A stretch of 64,000 nucleotides of DNA. It comes from Streptomyces cylindrosporus (GTDB lineage Bacteria; Actinomycetota; Actinomycetes; Streptomycetales; Streptomycetaceae). Numbering within the stretch: the first letter of the stretch is position 1; every line of letters begins with the position of its first letter. A model generated the notes under the pieces. It did not search any database and was not told the origin of the DNA. It worked only from the letters and a program-made list of their open reading frames with translations. Both the position numbers and the translations under genes were made by a program. Below, piece after piece: positions 7,909 through 15,893 of the stretch. The stretch spans positions 186,001-250,000 of the forward strand of contig NZ_JALDAY010000004.1 in assembly GCF_022698165.1 (NCBI RefSeq). Reading direction: 5' to 3'.

Positions 7909-8283
7909 GCCGGAAACGCTAATCTCCGGGGCGGGCCGACCGCATCGGGCCCTCGGCCGAGGCCGGACCTAGGACCATCGACGGACCCCGTCCACGGACC
8001 CCGTCCACGGAGCCGTCGACGGACCGGCCGCCGGGTTTACCGGATATCCACAAAGTTCGCGTCCAGGAATCGCACAGGAACTGCGCAGGAACAGCTCGGT
8101 AAGAACGCAGAAACCCCACTCAATTGTTCATCTTTCGCTGTGACTTGAGTCACAAGAGGGACTAATTGTTGACCCTGTGTACCGGGTGGGCAGCGCGCTG
8201 TGATTCAGTGGCGGGGAAGCTGCCAGAACGATACGCCGATGAGAACCCTTGATTCGCTGCGAGGTCTCGGGGGGAGGGCGAGC
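7909..8283. other. Intergenic region between flavin reductase and cdgB
   Basis: This 375-base divergent intergenic stretch carries the cdgB promoter region. Around 7984-8030 a GGACCCCGTCCAC unit is repeated twice, followed by two degenerate copies. Then follows an AT-richer segment with a 16-base palindrome (8139-8154) and a possible -35 TTGACC at 8169. I see no gene in it. Confidence 0.7.
8139..8154. promoter_or_regulatory. Palindromic operator candidate upstream of cdgB
   Basis: TGTGACTTGAGTCACA is a perfect palindrome with 7-base arms and a 2-base centre, 130 bases before the cdgB start. cdgB is a known target of the developmental regulator BldD in S. coelicolor. One half (GAGTCAC) fits the BldD half-site GNGTNAN, but the spacing is one base short of the 15-base consensus, so the assignment to BldD is tentative. 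Confidence 0.5.
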
Positions 8284-9942
8284 ATGGAGACCGAGTCGGA
8301 GCCGTACGTCCGTCTTGCGACCCTGCGGCAATTGCACCAGGTCATGGCCGACATGAACACGGCACGAAGCCTGGCGGACACCCTGCAGACCGTCGCCGAC
8401 GGCGTGGTCAACGGGCTCGGTTACGAGCTGGCGTGCGTCAACCTCGTACGTCCGGACGGAGATCTCGTCGTCGCCGCCTTCGCCGGGAACCCCGCCGCGG
8501 AGGCCCTGATCACCGGCCGCGTCGGCTCCCGCGACTCCTGGGAGCGCCGGCTGACCATGGGTGAGCACTGGGGCGACCTGGTCTTCATACCGCACACCGA
8601 GGGCTGGATCCTCGACGACGACGACGTACCGCAGTGGTACACCGACGGACCCGCGCCCCGCTTCGAGGACGAGTGGCACCCGTCCGACCGGCTGTTCGCC
8701 CCGATGTACACACCCGCCTCGCCCGGCGGCACCTGCGGCGAGCTGATCGGCGTCCTGTCCGTGGACCGGCCGCGCAACGGCCGCCGGCCGGGCGCATGGG
8801 GACGCGAAGCGCTCCAGATGTACGCCTTCCAGGCCGCGATCGCGATCAGCAACGCGCGTCTACGTGCCAACATGCAGCGCGCACTGGTCAGGCTCGAAAG
8901 GGAGCAGCAGGCGCTCAGGGCCAGCGAGGAGAGCTTCCGGCAGGCCTTCGAGTACGCCCCCTCCGGCATGGCCATCGCCGAGATGGGCGGCGACCAGCAC
9001 GGCCGGATCCTGCGCACGAACGACGCGCTGTGCCGGCTGCTGGGCCGGCCCGCCTCCGCGATGCGCCGCTACTCCTTCTCCGACCTGGTCCACCCCGAGG
9101 ACATCGGCACCCTGCTGCGGACATCGGCGGAGGGCGGCCGCGCCGAGCTGAGACTCGGGCGCCGCGACGGTACGTACGTCTGGGTCTCCCTGCGCAACAG
9201 CGTGGTCGCGGACGCGGCCGACGGCCCCCGCTTCCTGCTCACCCACGTCGAGGACATAGAGGACCGCAAGCGCCGCGAGCAGCAGCTCGCCCACCGCGCC
9301 TCCCACGACTCCCTCACCGGCCTGCCGAACTCCGCCGAACTGCGCACCCGCCTCTCCTCCCGGCTGTGCACCCGGCCCGCCCACCCCGGCGCCCTGGAGT
9401 CCCTGGACGCGGCCTCCTTCGGCCACCCCGCCTACGACGCCAACGGGCACGGCTTCGACTTCCGCCCGGGCGGGGTCGAGGTCTACGACGGCTTCGACCA
9501 CCATGTGCACACCACCGCGCCGGACAGCGAGCGCGACGACGGCACCAAGGGGCTCGCGGTGCTCTTCTGCGACCTCGACGGCTTCAAGTCGATCAACGAC
9601 CGGTTCGGGCACAACGCGGGCGACGCGGTGCTCATCGAGGTCGCCCGCAGGCTCTCCCGCGCGGTGCGCGACGGCGACACGGTCGCCCGGCTCGGCGGCG
9701 ACGAGTTCGTGATCCTCGCCGACGGGCTCGGCCGGGCCGACGCGGCGGACCTCGCCGTACGACTGCGCAACGAGATCATCCAGCCGATTCGCGCCGAGGG
9801 GCGGGCCGTGCGGGTCGGGGCCAGCTTCGGCATCGGGTGGGCGCACTGCGGCATGACCGCGGACGAAGTGTTGAAGTCGGCGGACGAGCGGATGTACGTA
9901 GAGAAACGATCTCGTCCCAAACAGCACAGACGGGCCGGTTGA
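8284..9942 (+). CDS. cdgB: Diguanylate cyclase CdgB (GAF-PAS-GGDEF)
   Basis: A 552-residue cyclic-di-GMP synthase controlling development. It has an N-terminal GAF domain (about 20-195), a PAS/PAC module (about 215-345, ESFRQAFEYAPSGMAIAEM) and a C-terminal GGDEF domain with intact GGDEF at 471-475. An RDGD product-inhibition I-site lies at 462-465, exactly five residues before it. About 70 residues rich in Gly, His and Tyr split the GGDEF domain between DSLTGLPN and LAVLFCDLDGFKSIND. ATG 8284 (METESEPY) was chosen because a GGGGGGAGGG precedes it by about 7 bases; upstream in-frame starts at 8200 and 8239 lack this. Known in S. coelicolor as SCO4281, a BldD target. Confidence 0.95.
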   Translation: METESEPYVRLATLRQLHQVMADMNTARSLADTLQTVADGVVNGLGYELACVNLVRPDGDLVVAAFAGNPAAEALITGRVGSRDSWERRLTMGEHWGDLVFIPHTEGWILDDDDVPQWYTDGPAPRFEDEWHPSDRLFAPMYTPASPGGTCGELIGVLSVDRPRNGRRPGAWGREALQMYAFQAAIAISNARLRANMQRALVRLEREQQALRASEESFRQAFEYAPSGMAIAEMGGDQHGRILRTNDALCRLLGRPASAMRRYSFSDLVHPEDIGTLLRTSAEGGRAELRLGRRDGTYVWVSLRNSVVADAADGPRFLLTHVEDIEDRKRREQQLAHRASHDSLTGLPNSAELRTRLSSRLCTRPAHPGALESLDAASFGHPAYDANGHGFDFRPGGVEVYDGFDHHVHTTAPDSERDDGTKGLAVLFCDLDGFKSINDRFGHNAGDAVLIEVARRLSRAVRDGDTVARLGGDEFVILADGLGRADAADLAVRLRNEIIQPIRAEGRAVRVGASFGIGWAHCGMTADEVLKSADERMYVEKRSRPKQHRRAG

Positions 9943-10073
9943 TCCCCAGGTCAGGGGCCGGGTCGGTGGGGCGATGCGATCCGAGTCACCCGTTTGGGGG
10001 GCGGTGAGCGGGTAGGCTCGCCATTCTGACCCCAGGTATCGCACCGACCCGCACCCGCTAGGAGTACCAAGGG

Positions 10074-11033
10074 ATGACGTCCGGCAACAACGGCGCCAGC
10101 ACGCCCGAGGACGACGACCCGTTCGGCTACCTCTACGCCGATGGGCAGGCCAACGGCGCCCAGCCGCCCTCCGGCGGTTACGGCTACCCGAACTCCGTCA
10201 ACCGCGTGCGTTCGGTCGGCCAGCGGCAGTACGGGCAGCCGGCTGCCCCGGCCCCCCAGGCCCAGCAGACCGCGGCCTACGGCCAGGTGCCTCAGCAGCA
10301 GGGCGCGTACAACCAGCCGAACGCCCACTACGCGGCCCCGGAGACCTTCCCCGGCGGCGGCGCCCCCACGGCCCCGCAGCAGCCCGCGTACGGCGGCGGT
10401 GGCGGCGGCCGGCGCGGCCCCAACACCAAGGGTCTGCTCATCGGCGCGATCGCGGTGGTCGCCGCGGTGGTCATCGGCATCGGCGTCGCGATGATGGGCG
10501 GCGACGGCTCGGACGACAACGCGGGCGGGGGCAGTTCCCCGTCGGCGTCCACCTCCCAGAGCGCCTCGCCGAGCCAGTCGGCGAGCAGCAGCGCGGCGGC
10601 GGAGCTGCCGAAGACGGACGCGAAGGACCTCCAGCTGGGCGGCGGCGCGACGGTCGCCTCGGACGTCGAGGGCGCCCAGGCGGACGGCGGCAGCTATGTG
10701 GGCAACCTCAACAACGAGGGCGCGTCGGTCACCTGGACCATCGACGACCTCCCCGAGGGCGGCGCGTACACGCTGTTCGCGCGCTACAGCACGGCGGGCG
10801 ACGACCAGTCGATGTCGCTGGTCATCAACGGCGACACGTTCGGCTCGAAGATGAAGCTGAGCAACTTCGCGCACGCCAAGGACGGCGACTTCGCCAAGGG
10901 CTGGACGACGACGTACTCGTACCCGACCCTCAAGAAGGGCTCGAACACGATCACCCTGACCTGCCAGTCCGGCGACAAGTGCAACATCCTGCTGGACCAG
11001 CTGTACCTGAAGAAGGGCCAGGTCACCGGCTAG
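10074..11033 (+). CDS. Membrane-anchored protein with C-terminal carbohydrate-binding-like domain
   Basis: A 319-residue protein. Residues 1-115 are a cytoplasmic Gly/Gln/Tyr/Pro-rich disordered segment. One transmembrane helix follows at about 120-141 (LLIGAIAVVAAVVIGIGVAMM), then a Ser-rich linker (about 145-180). The extracellular domain looks like a CBM6/35 jelly roll (GGGATVASDVEGAQADGGSYVGNLNNEGASVTWTID split over two strands, ending LDQLYLKKG). CBM35-type domains bind uronic acids or other sugars, so a cell-wall role is plausible but inferred. AGGAG precedes ATG by 9 bases. It lies beside the NagA/NagK locus in convergent orientation. Confidence 0.8.
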   Translation: MTSGNNGASTPEDDDPFGYLYADGQANGAQPPSGGYGYPNSVNRVRSVGQRQYGQPAAPAPQAQQTAAYGQVPQQQGAYNQPNAHYAAPETFPGGGAPTAPQQPAYGGGGGGRRGPNTKGLLIGAIAVVAAVVIGIGVAMMGGDGSDDNAGGGSSPSASTSQSASPSQSASSSAAAELPKTDAKDLQLGGGATVASDVEGAQADGGSYVGNLNNEGASVTWTIDDLPEGGAYTLFARYSTAGDDQSMSLVINGDTFGSKMKLSNFAHAKDGDFAKGWTTTYSYPTLKKGSNTITLTCQSGDKCNILLDQLYLKKGQVTG

Positions 11034-11043
11034 GGACCGGTGG

Positions 11044-11973
11044 TCACGCGGCGGTGACCTCCCCGGTCACCGCCACGCGCCCCACCAGTTCCTCGTACGC
11101 CTCGCGGTCGAACTCGCCCGCCGCCGGGGCCAGTACGGTCGCCGCCGAGAGGGCCACCGCGCGGGACAGGCGGTCGGGCCAGGGGAGTTGTTCCACCAGG
11201 GCCGAGAGGAGGCCCGCGACTGCCGAGTCTCCGGCGCCTGTCGGGTTGCCGTGCAGACGGGCCGGTGGGGTCGCGCGCCAGCGGCCCTCGGGGGTGGTGG
11301 CCAGCAGGCCCTCCGTGCCGAGGGAGGCGACCACCGCGCGGGCGCCGCGGCGGCGGGCGTCCTGGGTGGCGCGCAACGGCTCGTGGGAGCCAGTGAGTTC
11401 GGCCAGCTCCTCGGTGTTCGGCTTGATCAGGTCCGGGCGGGCGGCCACGCCCCGGCGGAGGGGTTCCCCGCTCGTGTCGAGGAGTACGGGCACCCCGGCC
11501 GCCTTCGCCAGCCGCACCAGGCCCGCGTACGCGCCCACCGGCACCCCCGGCGGCAGACTGCCGCACAGGGCCACCGCCGCCATCGACGGCAGCAGATCCT
11601 CGTACGCCTCCTGGAAGGCGGACCACTCGGCCGAGGTGATCGTGGGGCCCGGTTCGTTCAGCTGGGTGGTGTCGCCTGTCTGTTCGTCCACGACGGCGAT
11701 TGTGCGCCGGGTCGCGGCCGATACGGGGACCAGCGCGTCCACCACCCCGGGGACGGCCGTGAGCTGGTCCTGGACGATACGGCCGGTCGCGCCGCCGGTG
11801 AACCCGGTGACCGTCACCTCGTGGCCGAGCGCCGCCAGCACGCGCGCCACGTTCAGGCCCTTGCCGCCGGGGCGTTCGGTCACCTGCGTGACGCGGTGCG
11901 AGGTGTGCGGCTTCAGGGCCGGGACGCGGTGCGTGATGTCGAGAGCGGTGTTCAGCGTCACCGTGAGGATCAC
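11044..11973 (-). CDS. PfkB-family hexose-phosphate kinase (1-phosphofructokinase type)
   Basis: A 309-residue ribokinase-fold kinase beginning VILTVTLNTALDITHRV. Signatures: GGKGLNVARVLAALGH near residue 35, and the C-terminal catalytic motif NPTGAGDSAVAGLL (Asp as base). This subfamily includes 1-phosphofructokinase and tagatose-6-phosphate kinase. Lying next to nagA and nagK, it could phosphorylate a product of amino-sugar catabolism; substrate not determinable. GTG 11973 is preceded by GGGGGAGG at a good distance, so the upstream open frame is non-coding. A 100-base gap separates it from nagA, so it may be co-transcribed. Confidence 0.88.
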   Translation of the reverse strand: MILTVTLNTALDITHRVPALKPHTSHRVTQVTERPGGKGLNVARVLAALGHEVTVTGFTGGATGRIVQDQLTAVPGVVDALVPVSAATRRTIAVVDEQTGDTTQLNEPGPTITSAEWSAFQEAYEDLLPSMAAVALCGSLPPGVPVGAYAGLVRLAKAAGVPVLLDTSGEPLRRGVAARPDLIKPNTEELAELTGSHEPLRATQDARRRGARAVVASLGTEGLLATTPEGRWRATPPARLHGNPTGAGDSAVAGLLSALVEQLPWPDRLSRAVALSAATVLAPAAGEFDREAYEELVGRVAVTGEVTAA

Positions 11974-12073
11974 CTGGGCCGACCTCCCCCGACGACGAAT
12001 GCGGTACGCCCGCCGGACAGGCGGCGGCCGTCCCATTCTCCCAGGACAACCTCCGCCCCAACAGCCGGACACA

Positions 12074-13285
12074 TCACCCCAGTTGGGGATCGACCACCCA
12101 TTCACCGCGGCGCATCACGCCCTTGAGGGCGAATTGATGGTCAAGAAGTACCAGGTCGGCGTCCTTGCCCGGCTCCAGCGAGCCGATCCGGTCGTACCGG
12201 CCGAGCAGGCGCGCCGGGTTGGCGGAGATCGCCTCCACGACGTCCTCCACGGGCAGCCGGTCCACGGTCACTGCCCGCTGGAAGGCGCGGTCCAGGGTGA
12301 GCGTCGACCCGGCGATCGACCCGCCCTCGACGAGCCGCGCCACGCCTTCGCTGACCTCGACCTCCAGCGGACCGAGCATGTAACGCCCGTCGCCGAAACC
12401 GGCCGCGTCCATCGCGTCCGTGATGAAGGCGACCCGGCCCGCGCGGGCGTGGTGGAACGCCAGCTGGAGGGAGGCCGGGTGCAGATGCGTGCCGTCGTTG
12501 ATGAGCTCGACCGTGATCCGCTCGTCCTCCAGGAGCGCGGCGATCGGGCCGGGGGTGCGGTGGCCGAGGGCGGGCATGGCGTTGAACAGGTGCGTGGCCA
12601 CGGTGGCACCGGCGTCGATCGCCTCGACCGTCTGCTCGTACGTCGCGTCGGTGTGGCCGACCGCCGCGATGACGCCGTGTTCGGCGAGCAGCCGTACGGA
12701 GTCGATGCCGCCCGGCAGTTCGGTGGCGAGGGTGACCATCGCGGCCCGGCCGCGCGCCGCGTCGATCAGCTTGCGGACCTCGGCGGGGTCGGGGTCGCGC
12801 AGCAGCTCCTCGGAGTGCGCGCCCTTGCGGCACGGGGAGATGAAGGGGCCCTCGAAGTGGATGCCGGCGATGTCGCCCTGCTCGGCGAGCTCGCTGAGCA
12901 GGCCCGCGCGCTGGGCGAGGAAGTCCATGTCGCCGGTGACGGTGGAGGCGACGAGGGTGGTGGTGCCGTGCAGGCGGTGGGTGTGGATGCCGGTGAGGAC
13001 GTCGTCGACGGTGCCGGAGGTGAAGGAGGCTCCGCCGCCGCCGTGGTTGTGGATGTCGACGAAGCCGGGCACCAGCCAGTGTCCGGTTACGTCGATGACC
13101 TGGGCGTTCTCCGGAGCGGAACCGGCGATTCGGGGGCCGTCGACGATGACTCGGCCGCCTTGGACGGTTCCTGTGGGGAGTACGACCGTGGCGCCGGACA
13201 GCACCAGGGGGGTTCCGGCCGCTGCGGGCTGCGGGTGCGTTGTGGCTGGTTGCGCAGTTCCCCGCGCCCCTAGGTCGGCTGCCAT
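12074..13285 (-). CDS. nagA: N-acetylglucosamine-6-phosphate deacetylase
   Basis: A 403-residue amidohydrolase producing glucosamine-6-phosphate and acetate. Metal and active-site motifs: PGFVDIHNHGGGG, the metal ligand Glu in GIHFEGPFISP, VGHTDATY, THLFNAMP, and the catalytic Asp in FITDAMDAAG. The start ATG 13285 shares one base with the nagK stop (TGATG), so the two are translationally coupled. The N-terminal residues about 5-22 (GARGTAQPATTHPQPAA) are encoded by a dispersed Streptomyces repeat (13231-13271) that has been taken into the frame; the enzyme proper begins at TPLVLSGATVVLP. Confidence 0.95.
   Translation of the reverse strand: MAADLGARGTAQPATTHPQPAAAGTPLVLSGATVVLPTGTVQGGRVIVDGPRIAGSAPENAQVIDVTGHWLVPGFVDIHNHGGGGASFTSGTVDDVLTGIHTHRLHGTTTLVASTVTGDMDFLAQRAGLLSELAEQGDIAGIHFEGPFISPCRKGAHSEELLRDPDPAEVRKLIDAARGRAAMVTLATELPGGIDSVRLLAEHGVIAAVGHTDATYEQTVEAIDAGATVATHLFNAMPALGHRTPGPIAALLEDERITVELINDGTHLHPASLQLAFHHARAGRVAFITDAMDAAGFGDGRYMLGPLEVEVSEGVARLVEGGSIAGSTLTLDRAFQRAVTVDRLPVEDVVEAISANPARLLGRYDRIGSLEPGKDADLVLLDHQFALKGVMRRGEWVVDPQLG
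13231..13271. repeat. Dispersed Streptomyces repeat (family A), inside nagA 5' coding end
   Basis: The minus strand reads CTAGGGGCGCGGGGAACTGC followed by GCAACCAGCCACAACGCACC, the common Streptomyces intergenic element. Four more copies or partial copies lie near 20859, 39615, 52963 and 63218. Here it contributes codons to the start of nagA. Confidence 0.85.
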
Positions 13286-14226
13286 CAGGGGGTTACCTCC
13301 GTACGGTTGGTGGTGGTCAGGAGATCCCAGGCCAGTAGCCCGGCACCCAGACAGCCCGCCGTGTCTCCCAGTGCCGCGGGGACGATGGTCGGCAGTTTCT
13401 GGAAAGTGATCCGGCGTCGCACGGCCTCCCGTAGCGGTGTGAACAAGGTTTCCCCCGCCTCCGCCAGGCCGCCACCGATGATGAGGGTGCGTGGGTCCAG
13501 CAGGGTGAGGGCGGTGACCAGGCCGTCGGCCAGGGCGTCCACCGCCTGCTGCCAGACCCGGACGGCGTTCGGGTCGTCGGACGCGACGGCCTTCGCGCAG
13601 TCGGCCGCGTCCGCCTCGGGGTCCCCGGAGGCCGCCGCCCACGCCTCGCTCACGGCCGCCGCGGAGGCGTACCGCTCTAGGCAGCCGACCTGCCCGCACG
13701 GACAGGGGCTGCCCCCCGGCCGTACGACGATGTGCCCGATCTCGCCCGCGAAGCCGTGCGCGCCGGACTCGACGCGGCCGTTGATGCCGATCGCGCCCGC
13801 GATGCCCGTGCCGAGCGGCACGAAGAGGAAACGGTCGGCACCCTTGCCCGCGCCGATCCGGCCCTCCGCCAGTCCACCCGTGCGGACGTCGTGGCCGAGG
13901 GCGACGGGTACGCCGAGGCGGCCGGCGAGCAGGTCGCGCAGGGGTACGTCGCGCCAGCCCAGGTTGGCCGAGTAGGCGGCGACGCCGCGCTCCTCGTCGA
14001 CGATGCCGGGGACGGCGACGCCGGCCGCGGCCGCGGGCTCGCCGAAGCGGTCGAGGCCGTACGCGCGCAGTTCCGCGGCGAAGTCGAGGATCGACTCGAC
14101 GACCGCCTCCGGCCCGCGCTCGCGGCCGGTCGCGCGGCGGGCCTGGTGCAGCAGCTCGCCGTCCGGACCGACCAGCGCGGCCTTCATCCCGGTGCCGCCC
14201 ACATCGAGGGCGATGACATGTCTCAC
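13285..14226 (-). CDS. nagK: ROK-family N-acetylglucosamine kinase
   Basis: A 313-residue ROK sugar kinase. The N-terminal phosphate loop is VIALDVGGTGMKAALV. The ROK signature GEIGHIVVRPGGSPCPCGQVG with CLERYAS carries the zinc ligands (CPCGQVGC) and catalytic glutamates. It phosphorylates GlcNAc before NagA deacetylation. It starts at GTG 14226, is coupled to nagA (TGATG), and is transcribed from a divergent promoter carrying DasR-like boxes. In S. coelicolor the nagKA operon is DasR-controlled. A glucokinase role cannot be excluded from sequence alone. Confidence 0.9.
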   Translation of the reverse strand: MRHVIALDVGGTGMKAALVGPDGELLHQARRATGRERGPEAVVESILDFAAELRAYGLDRFGEPAAAAGVAVPGIVDEERGVAAYSANLGWRDVPLRDLLAGRLGVPVALGHDVRTGGLAEGRIGAGKGADRFLFVPLGTGIAGAIGINGRVESGAHGFAGEIGHIVVRPGGSPCPCGQVGCLERYASAAAVSEAWAAASGDPEADAADCAKAVASDDPNAVRVWQQAVDALADGLVTALTLLDPRTLIIGGGLAEAGETLFTPLREAVRRRITFQKLPTIVPAALGDTAGCLGAGLLAWDLLTTTNRTEVTP

Positions 14227-14253
14227 GGGGGTAGTGTGGCCCGCCGACCCGCG

Positions 14254-14269
14254 AGAGGTCTAGTCCACT
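14254..14269. promoter_or_regulatory. DasR-responsive element (dre) 1
   Basis: AGAGGTCTAGTCCACT matches the degenerate dre consensus A(C/G)TGGTCTAGACCA(G/C)T at 14 of 16 positions. It lies between divergent nagK and the solute-binding lipoprotein gene, 28 bases from the nagK start. DasR is the GlcNAc-responsive GntR repressor known to control nagKA. Confidence 0.8.
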
Positions 14270-14271
14270 TA

Positions 14272-14287
14272 CGTGGTGTAGACCTTA
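14272..14287. promoter_or_regulatory. DasR-responsive element (dre) 2, degenerate
   Basis: A second dre-like core, TGGTGTAGACC (14274-14284), matches 10 of 11 core positions. Together with dre 1 it forms a larger inverted repeat (GGTCTAGTCCAC at 14257-14268 against GTGGTGTAGACC at 14273-14284, two mismatches). Confidence 0.65.
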
Positions 14288-14331
14288 TGGCGTCCACATA
14301 TTGAACGGCGAGACAGTTGGGACGTGGCGTA

Positions 14332-15597
14332 GTGCGGCGGCGCAGGACGGGAACGGTCGCGGTGATGTCCGCGCTGGGGATGACGGCGGCCCTCGGCGGC
14401 TGCGGTGTCACCGGCGGCTCCGGGGACGTCACGCTGAGACTGGTCGCGGCGGACTACGGCGACTCCGGCGCCAACACCTCCCAGAAGTACTGGGACAAGC
14501 TGGTGAAGGAGTACGAGAGCGCGCACCCCGGCGTGAAGGTCGAGGTCACCGTCTACTCGTGGACCGACGTCGACCGCAAGGTCAAGGAGATGGTCGACGC
14601 CGGCAAGGCGCCGGACATGGCGCAGATCGGTGCGTACGCCGACTACGCGGCCAAGGACCTGCTCTACTCGGCCGACGACCTGCTCTCCATCAGCACCCAG
14701 GCCGACTTCGCCTCCCAGCTGGCCACCGCGGGGCAGGTGAAGGGCATCCAGTACGGCATGCCGTTCGCGGCCTCCACCCGGCTGCTCTTCTACAACAAGA
14801 CCCTCTTCAAGCAGGCCGGGCTCAGCGCGCCGACCACCTGGAAGCAGCTCGCCGCCGACGCCGAGGCGCTGAAGGCACAGGGCGTGAAGTACCCGTACGC
14901 GCTGCCGCTCGGGCCCGAGGAGGCGCAGGCCGAGACGATGCAGTGGCTGCTGAGCGGCGGGGGCGGCTACACCGACACCGTCGGCACGTACGGCATCGAC
15001 TCCGCGCAGAACGTCGACACCTTCACCTGGCTCAAGGACGACCTGGTCGACAAGGGCCTGACCGGACCCGTCGCCCCCGGCAAGCTCAACCGCGCCGCGG
15101 CCTTCGCCGCCTTCGCGAGCGGTGACGTCGGCATGCTCAACGGGCACCCCTCGCTGATGAAGATCGCCGCGAAGAAGGGCGTCAAGTACGGCATGGTGCC
15201 GATGCCCGGCGTCGACGGCGCGACCAAGAACTCCATGGGCGTCGCCGACTGGATGATGGCCTTCAAGAAGAACGGCCACGCCGAGCAGGTCGGCAAGTTC
15301 CTCGACTTCGTCTACTCCGACAAGAACGTCCTCGACTTCTCCCGCGAGTACGACCTCCTTCCGGTCACCAACTCGGCTTCCCAGACCATGAGTTCGGCCG
15401 AGCAGGACGCCGACCTCAAGCCGTTCCTGGACGAGCTGCCGCAGTCCGAGCTGCCGCCGGTGGACAAGACCTCGTGGGCGGCGGTGAGCGCGGCGGTGAA
15501 GAAGCGGATAGGCCAGGCGGTGGCCGCGAACGGCAGCCCGGCGGCGACGCTCGCGCAACTGCAGTCCACGGCGTCCATGGCGGAGAGCGCGGAGTAG
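14332..15597 (+). CDS. ABC transporter solute-binding lipoprotein (sugar)
   Basis: A 421-residue extracellular lipoprotein of the maltose/oligosaccharide-binding class. The signal peptide has an Arg-rich start (VRRRRTGTV), a hydrophobic core and the lipobox ALGGC, with Cys about residue 24. The mature protein shows the class pattern (VTVYSWTDVDRKVKEMVDAGKAPDMAQIG; FYNKTLFKQAGLSAPTTWKQL; VGMLNGHPSLM). Divergent from nagK under shared dre boxes, it should bind GlcNAc-related or chitin-derived sugars, but no permease genes are adjacent, so it must use a transporter encoded elsewhere. TTG 14317 is an alternative start. Confidence 0.88.
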   Translation: MRRRRTGTVAVMSALGMTAALGGCGVTGGSGDVTLRLVAADYGDSGANTSQKYWDKLVKEYESAHPGVKVEVTVYSWTDVDRKVKEMVDAGKAPDMAQIGAYADYAAKDLLYSADDLLSISTQADFASQLATAGQVKGIQYGMPFAASTRLLFYNKTLFKQAGLSAPTTWKQLAADAEALKAQGVKYPYALPLGPEEAQAETMQWLLSGGGGYTDTVGTYGIDSAQNVDTFTWLKDDLVDKGLTGPVAPGKLNRAAAFAAFASGDVGMLNGHPSLMKIAAKKGVKYGMVPMPGVDGATKNSMGVADWMMAFKKNGHAEQVGKFLDFVYSDKNVLDFSREYDLLPVTNSASQTMSSAEQDADLKPFLDELPQSELPPVDKTSWAAVSAAVKKRIGQAVAANGSPAATLAQLQSTASMAESAE

Positions 15598-15647
15598 CCT
15601 CCCGCCGGCCGGGGTGACTGTCAGTGGCGGGCGCTACGGTTCGTGAC

Positions 15648-15884
15648 ATGGAAGAGGAGCAGCAGCTGGGGGAGCGGGAGCGGGCCGTGCTCGCGCTGGA
15701 GCGCCGGGGGTTCTCGGGGCCGGGCGCGAAGGAGCGGGCGATACGGGAGGAGCTGGGGCTGGCTCCGGTCCGCTACTACCAGTTGCTCAACGCCCTGCTG
15801 GACGACGAGCGGGCGCTGGCCCACGACCCGGTGACGGTGAACAGGCTGAGAAGGGTGCGGGAGCAGCGCAGGGGTGACCGTTAG
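15648..15884 (+). CDS. DUF3263 domain protein
   Basis: A 78-residue protein. ERERAVLALERRGFSGPGAKERAIREELGL followed by PVRYYQLLNALLDDERAL and NRLRRVREQR is the DUF3263 pattern, an actinobacterial small HTH-like protein of unknown function. ATG 15648 is preferred; the frame is open from GTG 15624. It sits 9 bases before otsB and probably shares its transcript. Confidence 0.85.
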   Translation: MEEEQQLGERERAVLALERRGFSGPGAKERAIREELGLAPVRYYQLLNALLDDERALAHDPVTVNRLRRVREQRRGDR

Positions 15885-15893
15885 GGTCGCCGT

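Noticed and set aside
10979..13273. 764-codon plus-strand open frame
   Set aside because: Antisense to the PfkB kinase and nagA genes; no ribosome site and no motif.
12800..13285. Possible frameshift in nagA because of the odd N-terminal residues
   Set aside because: The odd residues are explained by a dispersed repeat in frame. All catalytic motifs and the coupled start codon are intact.
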